Source: VRUE01 sp036376915 (GTDB taxonomy: Bacteria > Actinomycetota > Thermoleophilia > Solirubrobacterales > 70-9). From it: a stretch of 64,000 nucleotides of DNA. Below the pieces are notes generated by a model, which saw nothing but the letters and a program-made list of their open reading frames with translations, had not been told where the DNA came from and searched no databases. The DNA lies in NCBI GenBank assembly GCA_036376915.1, contig DASUZK010000030.1:26938-90937 (forward strand), written 5' to 3'. Shown one piece after another: positions 57,609-64,000 of the stretch. The position numbers were made by a program, and so were the translations under genes. Within the stretch, counting starts at the first letter, position 1. Each line of letters starts with the position of its first letter.

Positions 57609-58526
57609 TCAGGCCGGCTGCTTGGCGGGCGCCTGGAAGCCGGCCCGCGAGGCGGTGTCGACGATCTCGCCGGCGAAGACCGGCCAGAGCTCGCGGGGCA
57701 GGTCGTGCCCCATGCCCTCGACGATGCGCAAGCGGGCACCGGGGATGGCCCGGGCCGTGGCGCGGCCGCCGCTGGGGCGGACCAGCGGGTCGTTGGTGCC
57801 GTGGATCACCGAAGCCGGCAGGCGCAGCTTGCGCAGCGCCGCCGTGCGGTCGCCCGAGGCGGAGATAGCGTGCATCTGGCGCAGGACACCGCGCGGGTTG
57901 TGGGAGCGGTCGTACATCCTCCCGGCCATCTCGCGCAGCCGCGCCTCGTCTGTCGGGTAGGCGGGCGAGCCGACCACCCGGAAGGTCTTGAGGACGCGCT
58001 CGACGAAGCCGTCGCGATCGTGAGGCGCCTTGGCCAGCATCACGCCGAAGGCCTTCAGCGTCGGCGTCCCGACCCGGCGGCTGCCGGTCGTCGACATGAT
58101 CGAGACCAGCGAGCGGACCCGCTCGGGATGCTCGATCGCGAGTGTCTGGCCGATCATGCCTCCCATCGAGGCGCCGACGACGTGGGCGGAGTCAATCCCC
58201 AGGTGATCCATCAGCCCGATCGTGTCCGCGGCCATGTCGGAGAGCAGGTAGGGCGCGCTGGCGCGGCGGCCGATGAAGAGATCGACCCGGCTTGGCACAC
58301 CGGCACCTTCGAGCATGGTCGAGCGGCCGATGTCGCGGTTGTCGAAGCGGACGACGCGGAAGCCCCGGCCGGCCAGCAGCTCGCAGAGCTCCTCGTCCCA
58401 GGCGAGCATCTGCGTCCCCAGCCCCATCACCAGGAACAGCGGCTCGCCGTCGGGGTCGCCCACCTCCTGGTAGGCGATCTCGACGCCGTTGACCGGCGCC
58501 AGGCGCTCTTCGCTGAGCCCGGGCAT
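57609..58526 (-). CDS. Alpha/beta hydrolase
   Basis: 305 residues from the ATG at 58526. Nucleophile elbow VVGASMGGMIGQTLA, RFDNRDIGRST after strand 4, acid in HGTNDPLVRPSGG and His in GMGHDLPRELW. The pattern matches the aclacinomycin methylesterase RdmC-like group. Substrate unknown. A perfect hairpin (58584-58628) lies in the divergent gap upstream. Confidence 0.9.
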   Translation of the reverse strand: MPGLSEERLAPVNGVEIAYQEVGDPDGEPLFLVMGLGTQMLAWDEELCELLAGRGFRVVRFDNRDIGRSTMLEGAGVPSRVDLFIGRRASAPYLLSDMAADTIGLMDHLGIDSAHVVGASMGGMIGQTLAIEHPERVRSLVSIMSTTGSRRVGTPTLKAFGVMLAKAPHDRDGFVERVLKTFRVVGSPAYPTDEARLREMAGRMYDRSHNPRGVLRQMHAISASGDRTAALRKLRLPASVIHGTNDPLVRPSGGRATARAIPGARLRIVEGMGHDLPRELWPVFAGEIVDTASRAGFQAPAKQPA

Positions 58527-58583
58527 CCCGCGGAAGTCTAGTCGTCGACTGGCTGGATAGCCAATTCGCCCCGACCCACGACA

Positions 58584-58628
58584 GGTGCAACGTTTTACGG
58601 CTCTCTGGGAGCCGTAAAACGTTGCACC
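58584..58628. repeat. Perfect 20-bp palindrome hairpin (family B)
   Basis: Left arm GGTGCAACGTTTTACGGCTC (58584-58603), loop TCTGG, right arm the exact reverse complement (58609-58628). It lies between two divergent genes, so it is not simply a terminator. It shares GGTGCAACG-nn-TTACGGCTCTC with the hairpin at 62217-62265. Confidence 0.8.
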
Positions 58629-58643
58629 GCTAGGTTGCCCTGG

Positions 58644-59750
58644 ATGCGAACCGCGATCGTCTCCGACCTGCACCTCGGCTCCGCCGGCGGAGAGGACCTG
58701 CTGCGCGACGCCGCGATCCGCGAGACCCTGCTGGAGGAGATCGGCGGTGCCGACCGTCTCGTCCTGCTCGGCGACGCGCTCGAGCTGCGCGAGCTGCAGC
58801 TGCCGCGGGTGCTCGAGATCGCCCGGCCCTTCTTCGAGGACCTGGGCAGGACGATGGCGGGACGGCGGGTCGTCCTCGTGCCCGGCAACCACGACCATCG
58901 CCTGGCCGAGCCCCTGCTCGAAGAGCTGGCGCTCGCCGGCGACACGCTCGGGCTCGAGCACCGCTCGCTCGCGGCGGGCGAGTCGGCCAACCGGATCGCC
59001 GCCTGGCTCGGCGAGGCCGAGCTCAGCATCGCCTATCCGGGCATCTGGATTCGCGACGACGTCTACGCCACCCACGGCCACTACATGGACTGCCACATGT
59101 CGCTGCCGCGCCTGGAGTGCGTCGCGGCGGCGGCGATGATGCGCACCGCCGGGCGGCTCCCGGACCCGGCGACCCCGCCCGACTACGAGCGCATCCTGCG
59201 CCCCCTCTACGGCTTCTCCTTCGGCCTCGCCGCGGCCGGTATGAGGCCCGGCGCCAGCCGCCCTTCCGAACGCGCCTGGAACGCCTTCTCCGGCCGCCGC
59301 AACGGCGGCCGCGTTCGCCGGGCCACGGTCAAGGCTGCCTTCGGGGCCGGCGTGCCGGCGAGCGTCTGGCTGCTCAACCGCCTCTTCCGCGCCGGGTTCG
59401 ATCCCGACCTCTCCCCCGCCTCGATCGCCCGCAGCGGCATCGACGCCGCCACCGAGCTGGCGCGGCGGCTGCAGATCGGGGCGGCACACACGATCACAGG
59501 CCACACCCACCATGCCGGCCCGGCAGAGAGCTCCGCGCACTGGCAGCTGCCCGGCGGCGGCCAGCTGCACAACACCGGCAGCTGGGTCTTCGCCGACGCC
59601 TTCCACCACCCCGGCGCACCCCCCGGGCCCTACTGGCCGGGGACCGTCACCTGGGTCGGCGACGAGGGGCCGCCGCGACGCGTGCGCCTGCTCGTCGACC
59701 GCCCGCGCGAGGAGCTACGGGAGGCGGTCAGCCGAGCCAGTCGGCGATGA
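58644..59750 (+). CDS. Metallophosphoesterase
   Basis: 368 residues from the ATG at 58644. The calcineurin-like metal motifs are in order: D-x-H in IVSDLHLGS, GD in LVLLGDALEL, GNHD in LVPGNHDHRLAE, and GHTHHAGP near residue 295. It hydrolyses a phosphoester; the UDP-2,3-diacylglucosamine or nucleotide pyrophosphatase type cannot be decided. Its end overlaps the convergent dehalogenase by 23 bp. Confidence 0.92.
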   Translation: MRTAIVSDLHLGSAGGEDLLRDAAIRETLLEEIGGADRLVLLGDALELRELQLPRVLEIARPFFEDLGRTMAGRRVVLVPGNHDHRLAEPLLEELALAGDTLGLEHRSLAAGESANRIAAWLGEAELSIAYPGIWIRDDVYATHGHYMDCHMSLPRLECVAAAAMMRTAGRLPDPATPPDYERILRPLYGFSFGLAAAGMRPGASRPSERAWNAFSGRRNGGRVRRATVKAAFGAGVPASVWLLNRLFRAGFDPDLSPASIARSGIDAATELARRLQIGAAHTITGHTHHAGPAESSAHWQLPGGGQLHNTGSWVFADAFHHPGAPPGPYWPGTVTWVGDEGPPRRVRLLVDRPREELREAVSRASRR

Positions 59751-60600
59751 TCGCGCCGATCTGGGGGCCGGCGTCCTCCTGGAGGAAGTGACCCGCGCCC
59801 TCGATCGGCCGCGGCGGCGGGAAGTTCAGCTGGCTCGAGACCCGTTCGCCGTTCGAGAAAGGAAGGATCGGGTCCGAGTCGGCCCAGAGGACCAGCGTCG
59901 GGCGCTCGTCCTCGCGCAGCGCGTCGGCGACCCGTTTGCCCTCGGCGGCGCCGGGCGCGTCGGGCTCGGTCGGCAGGATCAGCGGGAAGGCGCGGGCCCC
60001 CGCCTTGGCCTCGGGAGTCGGATAGGGAGCTTCGTAGGCGGCAATCACGTCGTCGCCGGGATCGTTCTTGCAGCCGCCGCGCACCAGCATCCCCACCGGC
60101 ATGTCGACGTTGTCGCGGACGAAGTCGCGGAACTTGAGCCAGGCCTCGCTCATCCGCTGCTGCCCGGTGAACGGGCCGGTCTCCATGATCACGAGGCGCG
60201 AGAAGCGGTCGGGGTGCTCGACCGCGAGCCGCAGCCCGATCGGACCGCCCCAGTCGTGGACGACGGCTGTCGCGTCGCGCACGTCGAGGTCCTCCAGCAG
60301 CTTGGACATCAACTCGACGTGGCGGTCGTAGGTGTACCACTCGAGGTCGGTGGGCTTGTCGGAGCGGCCGAAGCCGGCGTAGTCGGGGGCGATGCAGCGG
60401 TAGCCGGCGTCGCGCACCGGCGGGATCACCTTGCGCCAGAGGAACGACCAGGTGGGCTCGCCGTGGAAGAAGACGACCGGCTCGCCGTCGCCCTCGTCGA
60501 GGAAGGCGAGCCGCAGCCCGTCGATCTCGCGGTAGCTCGACTCGAAGGGAAAGTCGGGAAGCCCCCGCAGGCTCTCCTCCGGGGTGCGAACGACGTCCAT
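59728..60600 (-). CDS. Haloalkane dehalogenase
   Basis: 290 residues. HGEPTWSFLWRKVIPP and the nucleophile Asp in VVHDWGGPIGLRLA are characteristic of haloalkane dehalogenases, where Asp replaces the usual Ser. ERPTLVLWADSDPILP holds the acid and GAGHFLQED the catalytic His. DYAGFGRSDKP suits subfamily HLD-I (DhlA/DhmA-like). It hydrolyses carbon-halogen bonds. The natural substrate in this organism is unknown. Confidence 0.9.
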   Translation of the reverse strand: MDVVRTPEESLRGLPDFPFESSYREIDGLRLAFLDEGDGEPVVFFHGEPTWSFLWRKVIPPVRDAGYRCIAPDYAGFGRSDKPTDLEWYTYDRHVELMSKLLEDLDVRDATAVVHDWGGPIGLRLAVEHPDRFSRLVIMETGPFTGQQRMSEAWLKFRDFVRDNVDMPVGMLVRGGCKNDPGDDVIAAYEAPYPTPEAKAGARAFPLILPTEPDAPGAAEGKRVADALREDERPTLVLWADSDPILPFSNGERVSSQLNFPPPRPIEGAGHFLQEDAGPQIGAIIADWLG

Positions 60601-60744
60601 GGCCGAGCAGACTAGTCGAATGGCGGATCGTGAACGCGAGCAGGAGAAGTGTCAGGCGCAGGAACCCTTTGTCCGACCTCGAACGCGCTCCTAGCGTTTC
60701 ACACCTTTACCCCGTCCATTTTCGTAATCACGAAAGGGTTACTC

Positions 60745-61128
60745 ATGAACGACGAGAGCCTTGTCAGTGGCTGGTGGGTCTTCGCCGGTGTCCTTCTACT
60801 GGTCGCCGGCGTCCTCAACATCATCTACGGCATCGCCGCGATCGGCGACTCGAAGTTCTTCACCGAGAACGTCACCTACATCATCAGCGGCCTCAACACC
60901 TGGGGCTGGATCATCCTGATCATCGGCGTGCTCGAGCTCGTCGCCGCCTTCTCGCTTTTTTCCGGGGGTGAATTCGGCCGCTGGTTCGGCATCTTCATCG
61001 CCGCCCTCAACGCGATGGGCGCGCTGCTCTCGATCCCGGCCTACCCCTTCTGGTCACTGGCGATCTTCGCCCTCGCGATCATCATCATCTACAAGCTGTC
61101 CGAGGGGCCCGAGGGCGCCGTCAGGTAG
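60745..61128 (+). CDS. DUF7144-type four-helix membrane protein
   Basis: 127 residues. Four hydrophobic segments; WWVFAGVLLLVAGVLNIIYG and FFTENVTYIISGLNTWGWII are typical of a small actinobacterial membrane family (DUF7144). A TTTCGT-AATC-ACGAAA inverted repeat lies just before the ribosome site (60719-60734) and may be an operator. A strong terminator hairpin follows the stop. Confidence 0.82.
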   Translation: MNDESLVSGWWVFAGVLLLVAGVLNIIYGIAAIGDSKFFTENVTYIISGLNTWGWIILIIGVLELVAAFSLFSGGEFGRWFGIFIAALNAMGALLSIPAYPFWSLAIFALAIIIIYKLSEGPEGAVR

Positions 61129-62197
61129 TCGAAGACCCGGCTACGCGCTGCGGCTGAAGGCCCCGGGAATCCGGGGCCTTCGTCGTTGCGGAGGCCTGCG
61201 CGGCAGGCGAAGGGGCCTCGAGGCGCGACCAGGGGGCGAGGCGCTCGTTGCCCTCGTAGACGACGTCGGTCCGGCTGAGGCGATCGTCCCAGGCTCGCCG
61301 CCGCTCGTCGAAGAGGATGCCGAGGAAGCCGAGCCCGAAGGGGATCGCGGCCAGGATCATGCCGAGCAGGCGTTTGAGGGAGCGCCTGAAAGCCAGCCCC
61401 TGCCCCTCGACGTCGAGCCTGATTCCGAGGAAGCGCATGCCCGGCGTCTGCGCGGCGAGCGACCAGAAGCCGACCAGGTAGACGCTCCCGAGCGCGAACC
61501 AGAGCGTGGTGCCGACCGCGAGCGCCGCGTCGGAGACGCCGTCGCCGTTGCCGGTGAAGGCCGAGGCGATCAGCGCCGCCACCGCGGCCAGGCCGGAGAA
61601 GCAGAGGTTGACGATCAGGCCGTCGAGGCCGAAGGCGGCAGCACGGGTGACCAGCCCAGCTCGATCGGTCGGCTCGGTCCGACGCTTGCGGAAGAAGATC
61701 CGGCGCGCCAGCCTCTCGACGACGCCATCGGCGCGCTTGGTGCCATTGCCGATCGTGTGGCCGACATCGGTGATCAGGCCCACGCTCTGGGCGCTGATCG
61801 CGGCCCGCAGCTCCGGCGCCTCGGCGATCCGCTCGACCAGGCGCTGGGTCTCGTCGCTGGCCAGCAGGCGCAGCCAGACCTCGTCGACGAGCTCGCTGTC
61901 GAGCGCGTCGATCAGCGCCCGCTTGACGGCATCGCTCTCGAGGGCGCTGTTCATCGCCTCCTCGACGACCGGGCCCTTTATTACCCGGGCCAGAGCCCGT
62001 TCGACCGCCTCGCTCTCGACCGCGGCGACCATCGCCTCCTCGGCGGCGCTCTCGACCGCGCGGTCGATGCCGGTCGCCTTGGTCACGCTGCGGGCGCTGC
62101 GCACTCCCGCGCCGAGCAGGCGCACCGAGAGCGGCAGGGGGCGGCCGGAGGGCCCGTCGCCGGGCGGGGCCGAGTGCGGATCGGGGCCGTCAGTCAT
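61121..62197 (-). CDS. RDD family membrane protein
   Basis: 358 residues. The N-terminal half is a soluble, acidic, repeat-like region (ESEAVERALARVIKGPVVEE, then ESDAVKRALIDALDSELVDE). The C-terminal half is RDD: AAFGLDGLIVNLCFSGLAA, QTPGMRFLGIRLD and RAWDDRLSRTDVVYE. RDD proteins are membrane proteins sometimes linked to transport or ion balance. The tail runs across the terminator hairpin of the convergent gene and overlaps that gene by 8 bp. Confidence 0.88.
   Translation of the reverse strand: MTDGPDPHSAPPGDGPSGRPLPLSVRLLGAGVRSARSVTKATGIDRAVESAAEEAMVAAVESEAVERALARVIKGPVVEEAMNSALESDAVKRALIDALDSELVDEVWLRLLASDETQRLVERIAEAPELRAAISAQSVGLITDVGHTIGNGTKRADGVVERLARRIFFRKRRTEPTDRAGLVTRAAAFGLDGLIVNLCFSGLAAVAALIASAFTGNGDGVSDAALAVGTTLWFALGSVYLVGFWSLAAQTPGMRFLGIRLDVEGQGLAFRRSLKRLLGMILAAIPFGLGFLGILFDERRRAWDDRLSRTDVVYEGNERLAPWSRLEAPSPAAQASATTKAPDSRGLQPQRVAGSSTT
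61157..61180 (+). terminator. Intrinsic-type terminator hairpin
   Basis: AAGGCCCCGG-GAAT-CCGGGGCCTT, a perfect 10-bp stem with a 4-base loop, 29 bp after the DUF7144 stop and followed by TCGTCGTT. It lies within the C-terminal codons of the convergent RDD gene. Confidence 0.75.
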
Positions 62198-62216
62198 CGC
62201 CCGGCGAGTATAGGTC

Positions 62217-62265
62217 GAGGTGCAACGCGTTACGGCTCTCCTAGATGAACAACGCGTTGCACCTC
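62217..62265. repeat. Intergenic palindrome (family B)
   Basis: GAGGTGCAACGCGTT (62217-62231) and its exact reverse complement (62251-62265) flank a 19-base loop that begins ACGGCTCTCC. The arm and loop start match the hairpin at 58584-58628, but the inner part of the stem is lost here. It separates the NUDIX and RDD genes. Confidence 0.75.
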
Positions 62266-62268
62266 GGG

Positions 62269-62733
62269 TTAACGATCCGCCGCGAGGCGATCGAGGAGCT
62301 CTGCCTGGGCGGGATTGATCTTCTCCCGCGCCATCTCGAGCCCGAACCACTCCGCCCGGTCGACCTCGGGAAACTCCTGCTCCTTTCCGGAGCGTGGAGG
62401 CCACTCCATCGTGAAGGTGTTGCTGCGCAGCTTGGCGGGATCGAAGTCCGCCTCGGCCGCCCAGCAGAGGACCGTCTTTCCCCCCTTCTGACGCACCGAA
62501 CCCAGCTCTGTCAGGTCGGAGGTGGCGAGCCCGAGGCCGGAACCCAGCTCCTCCTCGAGCTCGAGCAGGGCGCGGGCACGGGGGTCCTCCCCCTCGCCCA
62601 CCTCGCCCTTCGGCACCGACCAGGCGCCGAGGTCCTTCTTCGCCCAGAACGGCCCGCCAGGATGGACGAGCAGCACTTCGGTCGCCGCTCCGACGCGGCG
62701 ATGGAGCAGGATCCCGGCGCTCGTCGCTGCCAC
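62269..62733 (-). CDS. NUDIX hydrolase
   Basis: 154 residues. The Nudix box is GEVGEGEDPRARALLELEEELG. It fits G-x5-E-x7-R-E-U-x-E-E-x-G-U except that the Arg is Leu. SAGILLHRRVGAATEVLLVHPGGPFWAKKD opens the domain (in two conserved parts). It probably hydrolyses a nucleoside diphosphate derivative such as ADP-ribose or an Ap4A-type molecule. It starts 18 bp after the FAD enzyme stop, so the two are one operon. Confidence 0.88.
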   Translation of the reverse strand: MAATSAGILLHRRVGAATEVLLVHPGGPFWAKKDLGAWSVPKGEVGEGEDPRARALLELEEELGSGLGLATSDLTELGSVRQKGGKTVLCWAAEADFDPAKLRSNTFTMEWPPRSGKEQEFPEVDRAEWFGLEMAREKINPAQAELLDRLAADR

Positions 62734-62751
62734 GGCCGGGACGGTATTCGA

Positions 62752-63918
62752 CTACGCGACCCGCCTCAGCCGCGGCCGCTCGGCATCGGTAGCGGCGAGG
62801 GCCAACCGGCTCGCCTCGACCGCACTGGCCCAGGAGACCTCGGAGAGCAGGCCCGGCGCCGCGACCATGTCCCCGGCGAGGAAGACCCCGGCGCCGCGGT
62901 CGATCGCCGGGCGGTCCCGCCAACTGAGACCCGGATGGTCGAGCGGGCCGGTGCGGCCGTCCATCACCTGGCGCCGGCGCCAGGTCTCGCGCTCGCGCCA
63001 GGCGGAGAGCGAGGCGTCGAGCAGGCGCTCCAGGCGCAGGCCCGCCTGGTCGACACTCTCGCCCGGCCGGATCGGCAACTGCGCCTGTACCAGCTCCTCC
63101 CCCTCGGGAGCAAGCGAGGGGTCGGCGGCGCTGAAACGCTCGACCCAGCCGGCTTCGTCGAGGTCGGAGACGACGAAGGGGTCGCCGCGGCGATGCTCGA
63201 GCCCAAGGTCGACGCAGACGGTGCGCCCCGCCGGCCAGTCAAGCGAGTCGTCGCCGAGCAGCTCCCGCGCCTGGCCCAGCTCGGTGGCGACGATCACGGG
63301 CGGCTCGGGCAGGGCGTCCACCGAATGGCCGGTCTCGATCTCGACCTCGAGCTCCCGGGCCCGCGCCTCGAGCGCCGCGATCATCGACCCCCAGCCTCCG
63401 ATCAGGTAACGCGCCGTGGGTGGCGGGCTGAGCAGGACCCGGACCGAGTGGCCCCAGACGAATGCCGCCGAGAGCTCGCCGGGATCGTGGTGGAAGGTGT
63501 AGACGCCAGCGGCGGCGGAGAGCATCGCCGCGGTCCGCTCGTCGGCATGACTCGTGACCCAGCCGCGAAAGCCCTGATCCACCGGGGCCTCGCGGCCGCG
63601 CAGGCGCAGGACCGAGGGGATCGTGCCCAGCGGCGGCGTGCGGCGCACGTCGCCCTGCCAGCGAAAGCGGATTCCGGCCAGCGGCGCGTTCTTGTAGGCG
63701 GGCAGGAGCGCACGCTCGGCCAGCCACTGCCAGAGAGGCCCGTCCTTGTAGATGACGTGGGGACCGAGGTTGGGCTTGTAGGGACCGGCCATGCTGCGGG
63801 CGCGGCCGCCGAGGACGTCATGCGCCTCGAGCAGGCGGACCTCCGCCCCGCCCTCGGCACACTCGATCGCTGCCGTCAAGCCGGCGAGCCCCCCGCCGAC
63901 GATCGTGATCCGACTCAT
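62752..63918 (-). CDS. FAD-dependent amine oxidase/phytoene desaturase-like oxidoreductase
   Basis: 388 residues. RITIVGGGLAGLTAAIECA at the N-terminus with LLEAHDVLGGRARS is the FAD-binding motif of the amine oxidase/carotenoid desaturase superfamily; GAGVFLAGDMVAAPGLLSE near the end is the second FAD contact. The ATG at 63918 is chosen because the dinucleotide motif starts at once. No carotenoid genes are in view, so the substrate is open. A palindrome (63941-63988) lies upstream. Confidence 0.88.
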   Translation of the reverse strand: MSRITIVGGGLAGLTAAIECAEGGAEVRLLEAHDVLGGRARSMAGPYKPNLGPHVIYKDGPLWQWLAERALLPAYKNAPLAGIRFRWQGDVRRTPPLGTIPSVLRLRGREAPVDQGFRGWVTSHADERTAAMLSAAAGVYTFHHDPGELSAAFVWGHSVRVLLSPPPTARYLIGGWGSMIAALEARARELEVEIETGHSVDALPEPPVIVATELGQARELLGDDSLDWPAGRTVCVDLGLEHRRGDPFVVSDLDEAGWVERFSAADPSLAPEGEELVQAQLPIRPGESVDQAGLRLERLLDASLSAWRERETWRRRQVMDGRTGPLDHPGLSWRDRPAIDRGAGVFLAGDMVAAPGLLSEVSWASAVEASRLALAATDAERPRLRRVA

Positions 63919-63940
63919 CGCATCCTCGCTTTCGTCGATC

Positions 63941-63988
63941 GCTGACTTCGTGTTTTGGCCCATATATGCCCCAAACCACGAAATCAGC
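63941..63988. repeat. Intergenic imperfect palindrome (family A)
   Basis: GCTGACTTCGTGTTTTGG pairs with CCAAACCACGAAATCAGC around CCCATATATGCC, with a few mismatches. It stands 23 bp upstream of the FAD oxidoreductase start. The opening and the CATATA centre resemble the palindrome at 456-505. Confidence 0.65.
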
Positions 63989-64000
63989 AGGTCGGCAGCG

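Noticed and set aside
1..64000. CRISPR arrays, rRNA genes, riboswitches and replication origin features
   Set aside because: I saw no regularly spaced direct repeats, no rRNA sequence, and no recognisable riboswitch or DnaA-box cluster.

Overview
The window is GC-rich chromosomal DNA of an actinobacterium. The gene content fits the class Thermoleophilia, order Solirubrobacterales, but that placement is an inference from gene families, not from a marker gene: an F420-dependent luciferase-like oxidoreductase, DUF2855, DUF6131, DUF7144, CsbD and DUF892 proteins, sigma-B-type promoters and many GTG/TTG starts. There are three tRNA genes (His, Arg, Pro), no rRNA and no CRISPR array. Genes are packed tightly, with many ATGA overlaps and several convergent overlaps.

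Layout. 0-8 kb: the start of an NAD-dependent formate dehydrogenase gene, then a fatty-acid beta-oxidation operon (thiolase, hydratase/dehydrogenase fusion, acyl-CoA dehydrogenase, SBF-family transporter, lipoprotein) read leftward, with a divergent TetR regulator. 8-20 kb: single-function metabolic and redox genes (trypsin-like protease, flavin monooxygenase, glutamate decarboxylase, peroxiredoxin divergent from a cyclic-nucleotide-domain thioredoxin-reductase homologue, P450, and an acylphosphatase/LigD-phosphoesterase fusion). 20-22 kb: a Fic protein and topoisomerase IB. 22-33 kb: a stress-response block (SDR-DUF892 fusion, ferritin-like proteins, STAS factor, CsbD, UspA-like membrane protein, basic DNA-binding-like proteins). 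Many of its transcription units begin with a GTTTNN-N13/14-GGGTAN promoter of the sigma-B type. 33-36 kb: a three-gene operon of carboxylate-amine ligase, haem-oxygenase-like di-iron enzyme and glycosyltransferase.

36.4-43.8 kb is the most interesting part. A tyrosine recombinase gene ends inside one copy of a 20-bp dif-like sequence (37378-37397). An exact inverted copy lies at 42106-42125. Between them are two convergent units: a STAND-type ATPase with TPR-like repeats reading right, and an SHMT-like PLP enzyme plus a zinc dehydrogenase reading left. The start of the SHMT-like gene lies outside the right repeat. If the segment inverts, the same start and leader codons join the STAND ATPase in frame. 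I read this as a recombinase-driven phase switch that places one of two alternative gene sets behind one fixed start.

43.8-64 kb: housekeeping and accessory genes (glutamine amidotransferase, sterol-desaturase homologue, GNAT-kinase fusion, MsrA, MFS exporter, haloalkane dehalogenase, metallophosphoesterase, NUDIX, FAD oxidoreductase). It includes a small foreign-looking patch at 55.4-57.4 kb, beside tRNA-Pro, with an ORF6N protein, a LexA-type SOS box and a gene broken by one in-frame TGA. Related hairpin palindromes occur in several intergenic gaps.
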